NCBI GenBank assembly: GCA_902588625.1
Contig: CACIPU010000003.1
Location: 1 to 64,000, forward strand
DNA from: an uncultured Pelagibacteraceae bacterium
GTDB lineage: Bacteria > Pseudomonadota > Alphaproteobacteria > Pelagibacterales > Pelagibacteraceae
Length of the DNA: 64,000 nt
Reading direction: 5' to 3'
Part shown: positions 20,767-31,000 of the stretch, piece by piece
Numbering within the stretch: the stretch's first letter is position 1
How the letters are laid out: the number at the start of each line of letters is the position of its first letter
Notes under the pieces: generated by a model
Told to the model about the DNA's origin: nothing
Databases searched by the model: none
The model's input: the letters and a program-made list of their open reading frames with translations, nothing else
Translations under genes and position numbers: made by a program

Positions 20767-23006
20767 TAAAATGATGTTCCTAGTCTGAAATTGAAAGTTT
20801 CGGTTTCGTCATTTGTAGCCTTTGTTATGCTTTGAGCTAATGTAAAACTGAGAGGTCCTATAGTCGTAAAAACATTTGCGCTGACTCCTACTGATGTTCT
20901 TATAGTATTTGTCTCATCTAAAGCAGCATAATCTACACCCCAAACATTAGCTGCATCAAGAAATGCACTAAAATCTGTTCTGTAAGCCTCTGGTAAAAGA
21001 TTTGGTAATTGAGCCTCTGCACTCATAGCTGTAGTGTAATTTCCTCCTATATAGTCATCTCCGTCTTTAGGGCCAACCTTAAAAGTATTGAAGCCTCTTA
21101 GTTTATTTCTAGGTATATAAAGTCTATTTGTCAATCTAACATCGCTGTCAATACCAGTTATAGTTCTTGCATGAAATTTTAAGGAACCAATCAAATCTTC
21201 TGAAAAATCATGATAACTATTTATGTCTAAACCATTTAAAATTGATGAAGAATCTTGAATGATTGGTAGAGATTGTCTAAAGACAACTTGTGAACCTTGA
21301 GTTGGTTTGAAAGCCTGATTTCTTTTGTCGCTAGCTAAAGAATATCCTAAATCAGCATTAAAAAAATTACCTTCCATTTTTTTAACAGACGACGATGCTG
21401 TTGAATCAACTTCAATATCTTCAAAAACTACGGTAAAATTTGGAGATATGTAAAAATCTTCATATTGTTCAAATGAAGTTCCAAGATCAAATCCAGTCTT
21501 TGAACTTTTGAACCCAGACGTAGTAGATCTATCAGTAGAGGAAACATCTAAAGCTGCTTGGACTGCATTTCCAGTATACTTGTAGTTAGGGTTATTTACT
21601 GAAATATTTCCACTAATTTTTGTTTCTGATATATTTAAATCGGAAATTAATTTAACACCTCGACCTAACCAATTATTTTCTTTTACAGAAACTAAGAAGC
21701 TTGTTCCATCTGTTCCAACTCCAGCTCCTGCCATAATTTCACCTGTAGCTTTTTCCTCAACCGAAATATTTAATATTTTAAGGTCATTCGAAGATCCTTC
21801 AACTACTTCATGATCAACTTTTCCAAAAATATTCCTTGCTTTAATCTCATTTATTGATTTATTAACTAAAAGTGCACTATAGGGATCTCCTTCATCTACA
21901 ATAAGAGCGCTTCTTATAACTGAATCGTTTGTAACAGAATTTCCAGTAATATTTATTCTCTCAATGATTACTTTTTCTCCTTCAAAAATATTAATCTTAA
22001 CCTCAACATTTTGTCCATCAAGTGTTTCTAAAACATTGTGGTTAATAAATTGTAACTCTTTTTGTTCACTTAGTTTATCAATTTTATCTAATACGGATTT
22101 TAATTTTTTTTGAGAATAATATTTCCCAACTAGTTTATTAAATTCTTTTTCTAAAGATACAAATGCATTTTTTTCTAAGGTTTCAGATATGTTCGCATAT
22201 ACTTTATTAAATTTATATCTTTTACCAGCATTAATATTAAAACTTAAAACAAAACCTTGATCAGGTGAATATTCAACATTTGTAGATTTTACACTTACTT
22301 CATAGTAACCTTGGTTTCTGTAATAATTTTTTAATAGTCTTGTGTCTAAATCTATTCTCTCTTTACTTAAATATACATTTCTCGATATAAATTTCCAAAA
22401 CTGAGCTTCGTCAGAAGTTATTATATCTCTTAATTTTTTTTCTCTTATTTTCTTATCTCCTAAAAAATATATTTTAGCAATTTTTGCTTTATCACCCTTG
22501 TCTATTAAAAAAGAAATATTTATTCTATTTTTATCTAATCTCTCAATTTTACTGTCAATTTTTACAAAATAGTGTCCAAGACTTCTATAAAATTCTTTTA
22601 TTAAATTTATATCACTCTTTATATTATTTTCATTAAAAGCTCCGCTCTCCCTTAACGTTAATAGTTCAATAATTTTTTCCTTAAACTTTGAAGCTTTTTC
22701 ACCTTCTAATTTAATCTGATTGACAATTGGATTCTCTTTCACGGTAATATTTAAAATATTATTTTCTATAGAAGCTGAAATGTCTGAAAAGAAACTTGTA
22801 TTATAAAGTTTTTTTATTAATAAATTTAAATCATTAGTTTCATAATTCTTTCCAATTGTAATGTCGCCAAATAACATTATCGTTTCTGCAGAAATTCTTT
22901 CATTTCCTTTAACATTTATCTTTTCAATTGTATCTGCATGCACAGATAAACTTAAACTCGAAACGAATAAAAAGAATGAGATTATAAAAATTTTAAGTTT
23001 TGACAT
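20766..23006 (-). CDS. bamA: Outer membrane protein assembly factor BamA
   Basis: Signal peptide, POTRA repeats, VSVKENNWLGRGVKL, LRGFNTFKVGPKDGDDYIGGNYTTAMSAEAQLPNLLPEAYRTDFSAFLDAANVWG. Confidence 0.95.
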   Translation of the reverse strand: MSKLKIFIISFFLFVSSLSLSVHADTIEKINVKGNERISAETIMLFGDITIGKNYETNDLNLLIKKLYNTSFFSDISASIENNILNITVKENPIVNQIKLEGEKASKFKEKIIELLTLRESGAFNENNIKSDINLIKEFYRSLGHYFVKIDSKIERLDKNRINISFLIDKGDKAKIAKIYFLGDKKIREKKLRDIITSDEAQFWKFISRNVYLSKERIDLDTRLLKNYYRNQGYYEVSVKSTNVEYSPDQGFVLSFNINAGKRYKFNKVYANISETLEKNAFVSLEKEFNKLVGKYYSQKKLKSVLDKIDKLSEQKELQFINHNVLETLDGQNVEVKINIFEGEKVIIERINITGNSVTNDSVIRSALIVDEGDPYSALLVNKSINEIKARNIFGKVDHEVVEGSSNDLKILNISVEEKATGEIMAGAGVGTDGTSFLVSVKENNWLGRGVKLISDLNISETKISGNISVNNPNYKYTGNAVQAALDVSSTDRSTTSGFKSSKTGFDLGTSFEQYEDFYISPNFTVVFEDIEVDSTASSSVKKMEGNFFNADLGYSLASDKRNQAFKPTQGSQVVFRQSLPIIQDSSSILNGLDINSYHDFSEDLIGSLKFHARTITGIDSDVRLTNRLYIPRNKLRGFNTFKVGPKDGDDYIGGNYTTAMSAEAQLPNLLPEAYRTDFSAFLDAANVWGVDYAALDETNTIRTSVGVSANVFTTIGPLSFTLAQSITKATNDETETFNFRLGTSF

Positions 23007-23010
23007 AATG

Positions 23011-24177
23011 TTATATTACACACATACGATTTGTTTTCAATCTGGCCCATTTGTCTATTATTTCTATATCTTTTACTGATTTAGCTTTCCTTCTAGCATA
23101 TTTTTTAAAATCTTTATCTTTAAAAATCTTATTAATATTCCTAACTATGTCTAAAAAACCAATTTTTTTTCTTAAAAAAAGACCTACTAATACTTCATTT
23201 GAAGCATTCACTATGATTGGGGTTGACGGACCTGAATTTAGGCATTTATCAACTAACTTTATAGCTGGGAATCTTTTTTTATCTACTTCATAAAAATTCA
23301 TATCATTTAAAAGTTTAGTATTAATTTCGTGTGATCTGCAAAACATATTTCTATTAATATTTAAAATATTAAAAATTGGTATTTTCATATCAGTCTTATA
23401 TAAAATCATTTTTATTAACCCATTTTTGAAACGGACTATTGAGTGAACAAATGATTGAGGATGTATTTTAATTTTATAAACTTTTTTGTCTAAGTCGAAC
23501 AATTTATAAGCTTCAATTACCTCAAACACTTTATTCATCATAGTAGCAGAGTCTACAGAAATTTTTTTTCCCATTTTCCAATTCGGATGTTTAATTGCTT
23601 GACTTGGTTTTATAAATCTAAATTTCTTTTTATTAGTTTTTAAAAAGGGACCTCCAGAAGCAGTTATAATCACCTCATCAATTTCTTTGGGGTGGCTATT
23701 TCTAATTAACTCCATTATTGAAAAGTGTTCAGAGTCTACAGGTAAGATTTTTGTTTTATATTTTCTTTTAAGATTTTTTAGTATGTCCCAAGCACAAATA
23801 ATAGTTTCTTTATTAGCTAAACATACTGATTTACTAATTTTAATAGCATCTACTGTTGGTTGTAAACCAGCCAAACCAACTATAGCAGACATAGTTATAT
23901 CAATTTTATCTGAGATAATATTTTTTATAGGTGTGTGGTTTGTAAAAACTTTAATTTTACTATTTTTTAAAGATTTCTTAATTTTTTCATAATGTGATTT
24001 ATTATTAATAATTATATTTTTTGCATTAAATATTTTAGCTTGTTTAATAAGTTTTTTATAATTATTATTAGCTGTAAGCAAAACAACGTCAAAAAAAAAT
24101 TTATTTTCTTTGATTACTTTTAATGTAGACTCTCCAATTGATCCTGTTGATCCAAGTATAGCAATTTTAATTTTCAT
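23011..24177 (-). CDS. dxr: 1-deoxy-D-xylulose 5-phosphate reductoisomerase
   Basis: AILGSTGSIGESTLKVI, LANKETIICAW, LPVDSEHFSI, ITASGGPF, VDSATMMNKVFEVIEAYKLF. Confidence 0.96.
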   Translation of the reverse strand: MKIKIAILGSTGSIGESTLKVIKENKFFFDVVLLTANNNYKKLIKQAKIFNAKNIIINNKSHYEKIKKSLKNSKIKVFTNHTPIKNIISDKIDITMSAIVGLAGLQPTVDAIKISKSVCLANKETIICAWDILKNLKRKYKTKILPVDSEHFSIMELIRNSHPKEIDEVIITASGGPFLKTNKKKFRFIKPSQAIKHPNWKMGKKISVDSATMMNKVFEVIEAYKLFDLDKKVYKIKIHPQSFVHSIVRFKNGLIKMILYKTDMKIPIFNILNINRNMFCRSHEINTKLLNDMNFYEVDKKRFPAIKLVDKCLNSGPSTPIIVNASNEVLVGLFLRKKIGFLDIVRNINKIFKDKDFKKYARRKAKSVKDIEIIDKWARLKTNRMCVI

Positions 24178-24178
24178 T

Positions 24179-24889
24179 TTAAAATAGTTGAGTTATTTTT
24201 AAAAAATATACAAATGGTATAGCAAATATGATTCCATCTATTCTATCAAGTAGACCTCCATGTCCTGGCAAAATATTACCAGTATCTTTGACTTTATTCA
24301 GTCTTTTAAAATAAGAAATAAATAAATCTCCAGCTTGACAGACTAAAGAAACCAATAAACAAAAAAATATATTTTTGAATGAAAAAATAAAGTTAAACGT
24401 AAAATAATATCTAATATGATTATCAAAAATATAAAAGTTTTCAAAACTTCTTATCATTATATAAATAAATAGTGGAAAAACAGAAAATACAAATGATCCT
24501 ATACTTCCTGAAATTGTTTTGTTTGGGCTGATATGTGTTAATTTTTTTCCACCAATAGCTTTTCCTGTTATATAGCCTCCAATGTCAGAAAAAATACATA
24601 TAAACAAAGTTATAATAAAAAAATTTATACCACTAATGCTATCTGCTCTTAAAAGTATTGAAGAATAAATAAAAACAAAAAAATATGTAATACTAAGAAA
24701 ATATAATAAAAATCTTTCGAAATGACTTTTTTTTCTTATCTTATTAAAATTAAAAAATTCATACAGACATATTGTTCCTATCGATAAAATTGCTACTATA
24801 AAAACTATTTTATTTATAGATATAATTAACATTGATATTATTAATAAAAATATAGATGTAACTATTCTTTTTTTAAGTTCAGCAGTCAT
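24179..24889 (-). CDS. cdsA: Phosphatidate cytidylyltransferase
   Basis: Multi-TM; FSDIGGYITGKAIGGKKLTHISPNKTISGSIGS; LPGHGGLLDRIDGIIFAIPFVYF. Confidence 0.94.
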   Translation of the reverse strand: MTAELKKRIVTSIFLLIISMLIISINKIVFIVAILSIGTICLYEFFNFNKIRKKSHFERFLLYFLSITYFFVFIYSSILLRADSISGINFFIITLFICIFSDIGGYITGKAIGGKKLTHISPNKTISGSIGSFVFSVFPLFIYIMIRSFENFYIFDNHIRYYFTFNFIFSFKNIFFCLLVSLVCQAGDLFISYFKRLNKVKDTGNILPGHGGLLDRIDGIIFAIPFVYFLKITQLF

Positions 24890-25569
24890 TATACTTTTCC
24901 ATAATTTCTTTTTATTTTATAAAACTTTTTTATAATTTTTTTATAATCTAATTCATTAAATTCAGGCCACAACTTTTTTACAAAAAAGATCTCTGAATAT
25001 GCTAGCTGCCAAAGTAAGAAATTACTTAGCCTTGTATTACCTCCTGTTCTAATCATTATATCAGGATCTGGTAAGTTTTTTGTATAAAGATGATTGCTAA
25101 AACTTTCTGCTGATATCTTCTTATTTTTCTTTAAACTTATTTTTTTACAAGCATTTAAAATCTCCTCTTTAGATCCATAATTTAGCGCAAGATTTAAATA
25201 TATTGTCTTATTTTTTAATGTTTTTCTTTCAATTAAGCTAATTGTATTAATAATATCTCGCGGTAATCCCTTTTTCTTTCCTAAAATTTTAATTTTAATA
25301 CCCTGTTTAATAATCTTATTTAAATTTTTTTTTAATGATTTTCTAATTAAATTGAAAAGAAAATTAATTTCATTTTTGGGTCTTCTCCAATTCTCGGTGG
25401 AGAAAGTATATAGGGTTAGGTATGGAATTTTAGATTTAACTGAAGCTTTTATTATATTTTCTGCTGACTGTAACCCTTTTACGTGTCCGTAATCTCTTGA
25501 ATTTTTTTTTTTTAAACCATATCGCCCATTTCCATCCATTATTATAGCAACATGGTTTAATTTATTCAT
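24889..25569 (-). CDS. uppS: Isoprenyl (undecaprenyl) diphosphate synthase
   Basis: HVAIIMDGNGRYGLKK, TLYTFSTENWRRP, PDPDIMIRTGGNTRLSNFLLWQLAYSEIFF. Confidence 0.96.
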   Translation of the reverse strand: MNKLNHVAIIMDGNGRYGLKKKNSRDYGHVKGLQSAENIIKASVKSKIPYLTLYTFSTENWRRPKNEINFLFNLIRKSLKKNLNKIIKQGIKIKILGKKKGLPRDIINTISLIERKTLKNKTIYLNLALNYGSKEEILNACKKISLKKNKKISAESFSNHLYTKNLPDPDIMIRTGGNTRLSNFLLWQLAYSEIFFVKKLWPEFNELDYKKIIKKFYKIKRNYGKV

Positions 25570-26126
25570 ATTGTCATTATTTCTGTTTCTTTTTCTTTAA
25601 CCTTACGTTCAAGTTCAGATATTTGTTTGTCGGTCAGATTTTGAATTTGTTTTTCAAAATTTTTACTTTCATCTTCGCTAATCTTTTTATCTTTAAGGTC
25701 TTTTTTTAACTTATCGTTAGCTTCTCTCCTGATATTTCTAACAGCAACTTTTGATTTTTCTGCTAACCCTCCCATTATTTTTTTTAATTCGTTTCTTCTT
25801 TCTTCATTTAAACTTGGGATTGGAATTCTCATTAATTGACCATCAATTTGAGGATTAACTCCTAAGTTGGACTTTTTAATTGAGGCATCTATTAGATTAA
25901 CATTATTCTGGTCCCAAACTTGAATATTGATAAGTCTTGGTTCAGGAGTTGTTATTGTAGCAAGTTGGTTTATTAACATTTTTTGTCCATATACATCAAC
26001 TTTAACTATATCAAGCATCGAAGAATTTGCTCTACCGGTTCTTAAAGAATTAATTTCTTGATTAAAAACCTCAAAAGCTTTTTTCATTTTTGCTTCGCAG
26101 TTGCTTAAAATTTCATTTGATGGCAT
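25566..26126 (-). CDS. frr: Ribosome recycling factor
   Basis: LRTGRANSSMLD, VDVYGQKMLINQLATITTPEPRL, RRNELKKIMGGLAEKSKVAVRNIRREAND. Confidence 0.97.
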   Translation of the reverse strand: MPSNEILSNCEAKMKKAFEVFNQEINSLRTGRANSSMLDIVKVDVYGQKMLINQLATITTPEPRLINIQVWDQNNVNLIDASIKKSNLGVNPQIDGQLMRIPIPSLNEERRNELKKIMGGLAEKSKVAVRNIRREANDKLKKDLKDKKISEDESKNFEKQIQNLTDKQISELERKVKEKETEIMTI

Positions 26127-26131
26127 AAAAT

Positions 26132-27001
26132 TTAAATACCTTCGCCAACTTTAAACCTTATAAATTTTTTAATTACAAGTTTGTCTTTTCCTGACAAGTT
26201 TTTAATTATATCTTTTACTTTTTTTTTAGGTTCCATAATCCACTCTTGATTTAAAAGAGTATTATCGGCAATAAACTTATTTAATTTACCTAAAGCGATC
26301 TTATCAATAATTTTATCATCTTTACCACTGTTTTTTAGCTCTTCTACAATAATTTCTTTTTCTTTATCTAATACTTTTTTATCAAGCATATCTCTGTCTA
26401 AGCATAAAGGTGAGGTTGCAGCTATATGCATTGCTAGTTGTTTGCCAAATTCTTCTAATTTTTCTTTTTTTATATTTGTCTCTAAACTCACAAGCACACC
26501 AATTTTGCCTAAGTTTTTTTTAACTGCAGAGTGAGTGTAAGAAAAATTAATTAAATTATCTGATTGAATACAATTTGATCTTCTTATTGTAATCTTTTCA
26601 CCTATTTTAGAAATAATTGCAACAAGGTTCTCCTTTACACTTTTTTTATTAACCATTTCAGAAATAAGTATTTTTTCAAGATCACCAGAATTTAATAAAC
26701 ATAAATCTGAAATTTCTTCAACAAACTTTATGAATTCTTCATTTTTTGCAACAAAATCTGTTTCACTATTTATTTCAATAATTGAAAATTTATTTTTTTT
26801 TTCTGATATGCAAACCAGGCCATCGGCTGCGACTCTCTCCATTTTTTTATTAGCTTTAGCAATTCCTTTTTTTCTCAAATATTCAATGGATTTATCTATA
26901 TCACCATTATTTTCATCAATTGCATTTTTACAATCTTTAAACCCAACACCCGTAATTTCTCTTAGTCTTTTAACTTTTTCTAATACTGTTTCCTGGGACA
27001 T
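26132..27001 (-). CDS. tsf: Elongation factor Ts
   Basis: VKRLREITGVGFKDCKNAIDENNGDIDKSIEYLRKKG, INSETDFVAKNEEF, HIAATSPLCLDRD. Confidence 0.97.
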   Translation of the reverse strand: MSQETVLEKVKRLREITGVGFKDCKNAIDENNGDIDKSIEYLRKKGIAKANKKMERVAADGLVCISEKKNKFSIIEINSETDFVAKNEEFIKFVEEISDLCLLNSGDLEKILISEMVNKKSVKENLVAIISKIGEKITIRRSNCIQSDNLINFSYTHSAVKKNLGKIGVLVSLETNIKKEKLEEFGKQLAMHIAATSPLCLDRDMLDKKVLDKEKEIIVEELKNSGKDDKIIDKIALGKLNKFIADNTLLNQEWIMEPKKKVKDIIKNLSGKDKLVIKKFIRFKVGEGI

Positions 27002-27012
27002 TTTAAAAATTA

Positions 27013-27882
27013 TTATTTCTTTTTTTTAGTAGCTAGAGATTTTACTTTAGATATGATTGATTTTGATATTTTTTCTACAGTTTTAATCTTTTTCTTCTTT
27101 TTTACAGGTTCTTTATCTTCAGATACTTTGTTTTCTATGTTTTTATTTAAATTAGTATCTTCACTGTTTTTATTATCAACTTCCTCACTTACTTTAATAT
27201 TTTTCTGAGCGTCAATTATAGTTTGTTTGATCAAATCACAATATAAATTTATGGCTCTACGAGCGTCATCATTTCCTGGTATTGGATAGTCAATACCTAT
27301 TGGATCAGAATTTGTATCAAGTATTGCCACTATAGGTATGCCTAATTTTAGTGCTTCTTTGACCGCTAACTCTTCAATATTTGTATCAATTACAAAAATC
27401 ATATCTGGTATTTTTTTCATATCAGATATTCCCCCCAGTGATCTTTCTAATTTATCTCTTTGAATACCCATTTTCAAAAATTCTTTTTTTGTAAATCCTA
27501 TATTTTCTTTTTGTAATTCTGTAGAAAGTTTCTTATATTTTTTTATTGAATTGGATATTGTATTCCAATTTGTTAGCATTCCACCTAACCATCTATGATT
27601 TACATAAAACTGGGAAGTGTCTTTTGCTAAAGTGGCGATTGATTCCGCTGCTTGTTTTTTTGTAGAAACAAATAAAATTTTACCTCCTGAACTAATACAA
27701 TTATGTATTTTAAGCAGAGCAACATTAATAAGTTCTATTGTTTTTACTAAATCTATAATATGGATTGAGTTTTTCGCACCAAAAATAAATTTACTCATTT
27801 TTGGATTCCAACGAAAAGTCTTGTGTCCTAGATGAACACCAGCTTCTAATAAATTTTTAATCGTAACACTTGGTAGTTTCAT
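27013..27882 (-). CDS. rpsB: 30S ribosomal protein S2
   Basis: MKLPSVTIKNLLEAGVHLGHKTFRWNPKMSKFIFG, NHRWLGGMLTNW, IPIVAILDTNSDP. The track start at 27918 adds MERNCGGITGKT, which is not S2-like. Confidence 0.96.
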   Translation of the reverse strand: MKLPSVTIKNLLEAGVHLGHKTFRWNPKMSKFIFGAKNSIHIIDLVKTIELINVALLKIHNCISSGGKILFVSTKKQAAESIATLAKDTSQFYVNHRWLGGMLTNWNTISNSIKKYKKLSTELQKENIGFTKKEFLKMGIQRDKLERSLGGISDMKKIPDMIFVIDTNIEELAVKEALKLGIPIVAILDTNSDPIGIDYPIPGNDDARRAINLYCDLIKQTIIDAQKNIKVSEEVDNKNSEDTNLNKNIENKVSEDKEPVKKKKKIKTVEKISKSIISKVKSLATKKKK

Positions 27883-27887
27883 AGTTT

Positions 27888-27945
27888 TTCCGGTTATTCC
27901 ACCACAATTTCTTTCCATTTAAGGACCGGGGGTTTTACAACCAAA
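27888..27945 (-). promoter_or_regulatory. Candidate structured rpsB 5' leader (possible ribosomal-protein autoregulatory element)
   Basis: On the minus strand a GGTT-GTAA-AACC hairpin (27931-27942) is followed by a CCGGT...ACCGG stem (27925-27929 with 27890-27894) just upstream of the rpsB ATG at 27882. Confidence 0.45.
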
Positions 27946-28004
27946 AACTGTGTGCGTATTTTTTAGAGTGTTCTACAGGGTAAATTAATAAAACACAATA
28001 AGAA

Positions 28005-31000
28005 TTAGACATTAATTTTCTTTATAAATGCCTCTTTATTTAGGTTTTTTAAAGTTTCATAGTCAAACTTTCTTTTATCTTTAAGCTCGAACAAATAATT
28101 TTTATCTTTATTTTCAACAGAAATTCTAATTTTTGAAGTGCCTTTATCTTTAATTGCATTATATAATTTATCTAAATCTTCAATATTTTTCATCTCAATC
28201 TCTACGTTTTCATAATTAGTCTTTGTAAATTTATCAAGACTAAGTATTTTTCTTACGTTAATTCTTCTAAATCTATTATCTTGATTTTCTTTATCTTTCA
28301 TAACGGTTAATAAAAAAGATTTTCCCTCTATTAAATGCTGTCTATTTAAGTCTAATATTTCTGAAAACAAAAAGATTTCATATACCTTGCTTAAATCACT
28401 AAATTTTACTATTGCAAAAGCATTTCCCTTCGATGTTTTTTTTTCTTTTATAGACATAACGGTTCCAGCAATAAAAGCTTCTGAGATATTACTATTTTCA
28501 AAATCTTGAAAAGATTGTACTTTATAAAGCGAAAGAGCATCTTCATAATTTTTTAGCGGATGATTTGACATATAAAACCCTATTGACTCAAATTCTTTTG
28601 ATAAATATTCATCAATAGACCAACTTGTTAATTTTTTAGTATTTTCCAAATATGGTATTTTTTGATTATCTTCTGAAAATAAACTACTTTGATTCTGTAT
28701 TTTATTTTCATATATAGTTTTTGAATTCTGTATAATGTTGGGAATATTATTAAAAAGAACTTTTCTATTTTTAAAGATAGAATCAAATGCTCCTGCTTTT
28801 ACTAATCCCTCAAGTTGAAGTTTGTTGATATTTTTTGGATCTACTCTATTAATAAAATCACTTATTGATTTAAATTTTCCATTTTTTTCTCTCTCTTCAA
28901 CAAGAGATGACACAGCGTCAAAACCAACATTTTTTATTGCTCCTAGTGCGTAAAATAAATATTTATCTTTTGGTATAAAGTCTGCGAAACATTTATTAAT
29001 ACATGGACTTTGGACTTGTATTTCTAATCTTTTTAATTCTTCAAAAAATTCGCTTAATTTATCCGTATTTGATAGTTCATTAGACATAGAAGCTGAAATA
29101 AATTCATTTGGATAGTAAGTTTTTAAATATGCTGTTTGATATGCTATTAAAGCATAGGCTGCGGCATGACTTTTATTAAAGCCATATTCTGCAAAAGGTT
29201 CGATTTTTCCAAAAATAAAGCTAGCGGTATCTTTAGCGATTCCATTTTTTATAGCACCGCTTACAAAACGTTCTTTTTGTTTTTCAAGTTCAGCTCTTTT
29301 CTTTTTTCCCATTGCCTTTCTTAAAATATCTGCTTCGCCCGGTGTAAATCCTGAAAGTATCTGAGCTATTTGCATTACTTGTTCTTGATAAATAATAACC
29401 CCGTACGTAGGCTCTAAAATCTTTTTAAGTTTAGGATGAAGATAATCTGGTTCTTTTTCACCATGTTTACACTGGTTGTATGTAGGTATATTGCTCATTG
29501 GACCAGGTCTGTATAAAGCTACTAATGCTATAATATCGTCAAATTTGTTAGGTTTCATATTAACTAAAGCATCTCTCATTCCAGCACTTTCCAATTGAAA
29601 TAATCCTACTGTATGACCCAAACTTAATAATTTAAAAATTTGAGGATCGTCTAATCTAATTTTTTTAATATCTAAATTAATTTTCTTTTCTTTAAGAAGT
29701 GATATTGTCTTTTGAATTACTGTTAAAGTTTTTAAACCAAGCAAATCAAATTTAACTAGACCTGCATTTTCTGAAGCATACATGTCAAATTGTGTTGAAG
29801 GTAAAAGTGAATCTGAAGATGGATCTTTATAAAGTGGTACAAGTTCTGATGATTTTTCTTCTGGTATAACTACACCAGCAGCATGAGTTGCCATATTTCT
29901 ATTTAGTCCTTCAAGTTTAAGAGAAAGTTCTATAAGTTTTTTAACTCTTGGATCTTTTTTTTCTTCACTTTGTAATCTAGGTTCCCTTGCTATTGATTCT
30001 TTAAGAGATAAGGGTCTAGAAGGATCAAATGGTATCATTTTACATAAAGCATCAACATGACCGTAAGATAAACCCAGGACTCTTCCTATATCTCTAAACG
30101 CCATTCTAGCTTTTAATTTTCCGAATGTAATAATATGCGCAACACCCTTTCCATATTTTTTTTTTAAATAATGAAATACTTGGTCTCTTTTTTCCTCACA
30201 AAAATCAATATCAAAATCAGGCATTGAAATTCTATCTGGGTTTAGAAACCTTTCAAAAATTAAATCAAATTTTATAGGATCAATATCAGTGATTGACAAA
30301 ACCCAAGCAACTAACGAACCGGCTCCTGAACCTCTTCCTGGTCCAACTGGAATATTATTTTTTTTTGCCCATTTGATATAATCAGATACAATAAGAAAAT
30401 AGCTTGAGTACTTCATTTTTGAAATAATATTAATCTCATGTTGAAGTCTTAAATGATACGTTTTTTCTACTAAAGATTTTTTTTTGTCTTGGGTGCTTGG
30501 TAAAACAAATTCCTGCAATTTAATATTTAAACCTTTTAATGACTCTTCTTTCAACAGCTGATCAACATTTTTGGATTGTTCAGTTTGAATATTAGGAAGA
30601 ACAGGTTCAGAATTTTTGGGTCTATAAGAAATTCTTAAAGGAAGGTTTTTATTATTTTCTAAAGCATCTGGAAGATCTTTAAAAAGATCGAACATTTCAT
30701 CAGACTTTTTTAAATAATGATGATTAGAATATTTTCTTCTATCTTTTACATTTACATAAGTTTTTTCTCCAATACATAAATAGGCATCGTGAGCTTCATG
30801 CATTTCTTTGTCTAAATAAAATACTTCATTTGTTGCTATTAGAGGTAAATCTAATTCATTTGATACATTAGTTAGAAATTTTTCAAAAAAATTTTCACCA
30901 GGATCGTTATGTCTTTGAATTTCTAAGTAAATATTGTCAGAAAAACTTCTTTTAAGAGTTTTTAATAATTTATAAATTTCGTCAGTAAGATTTCTCGAAA

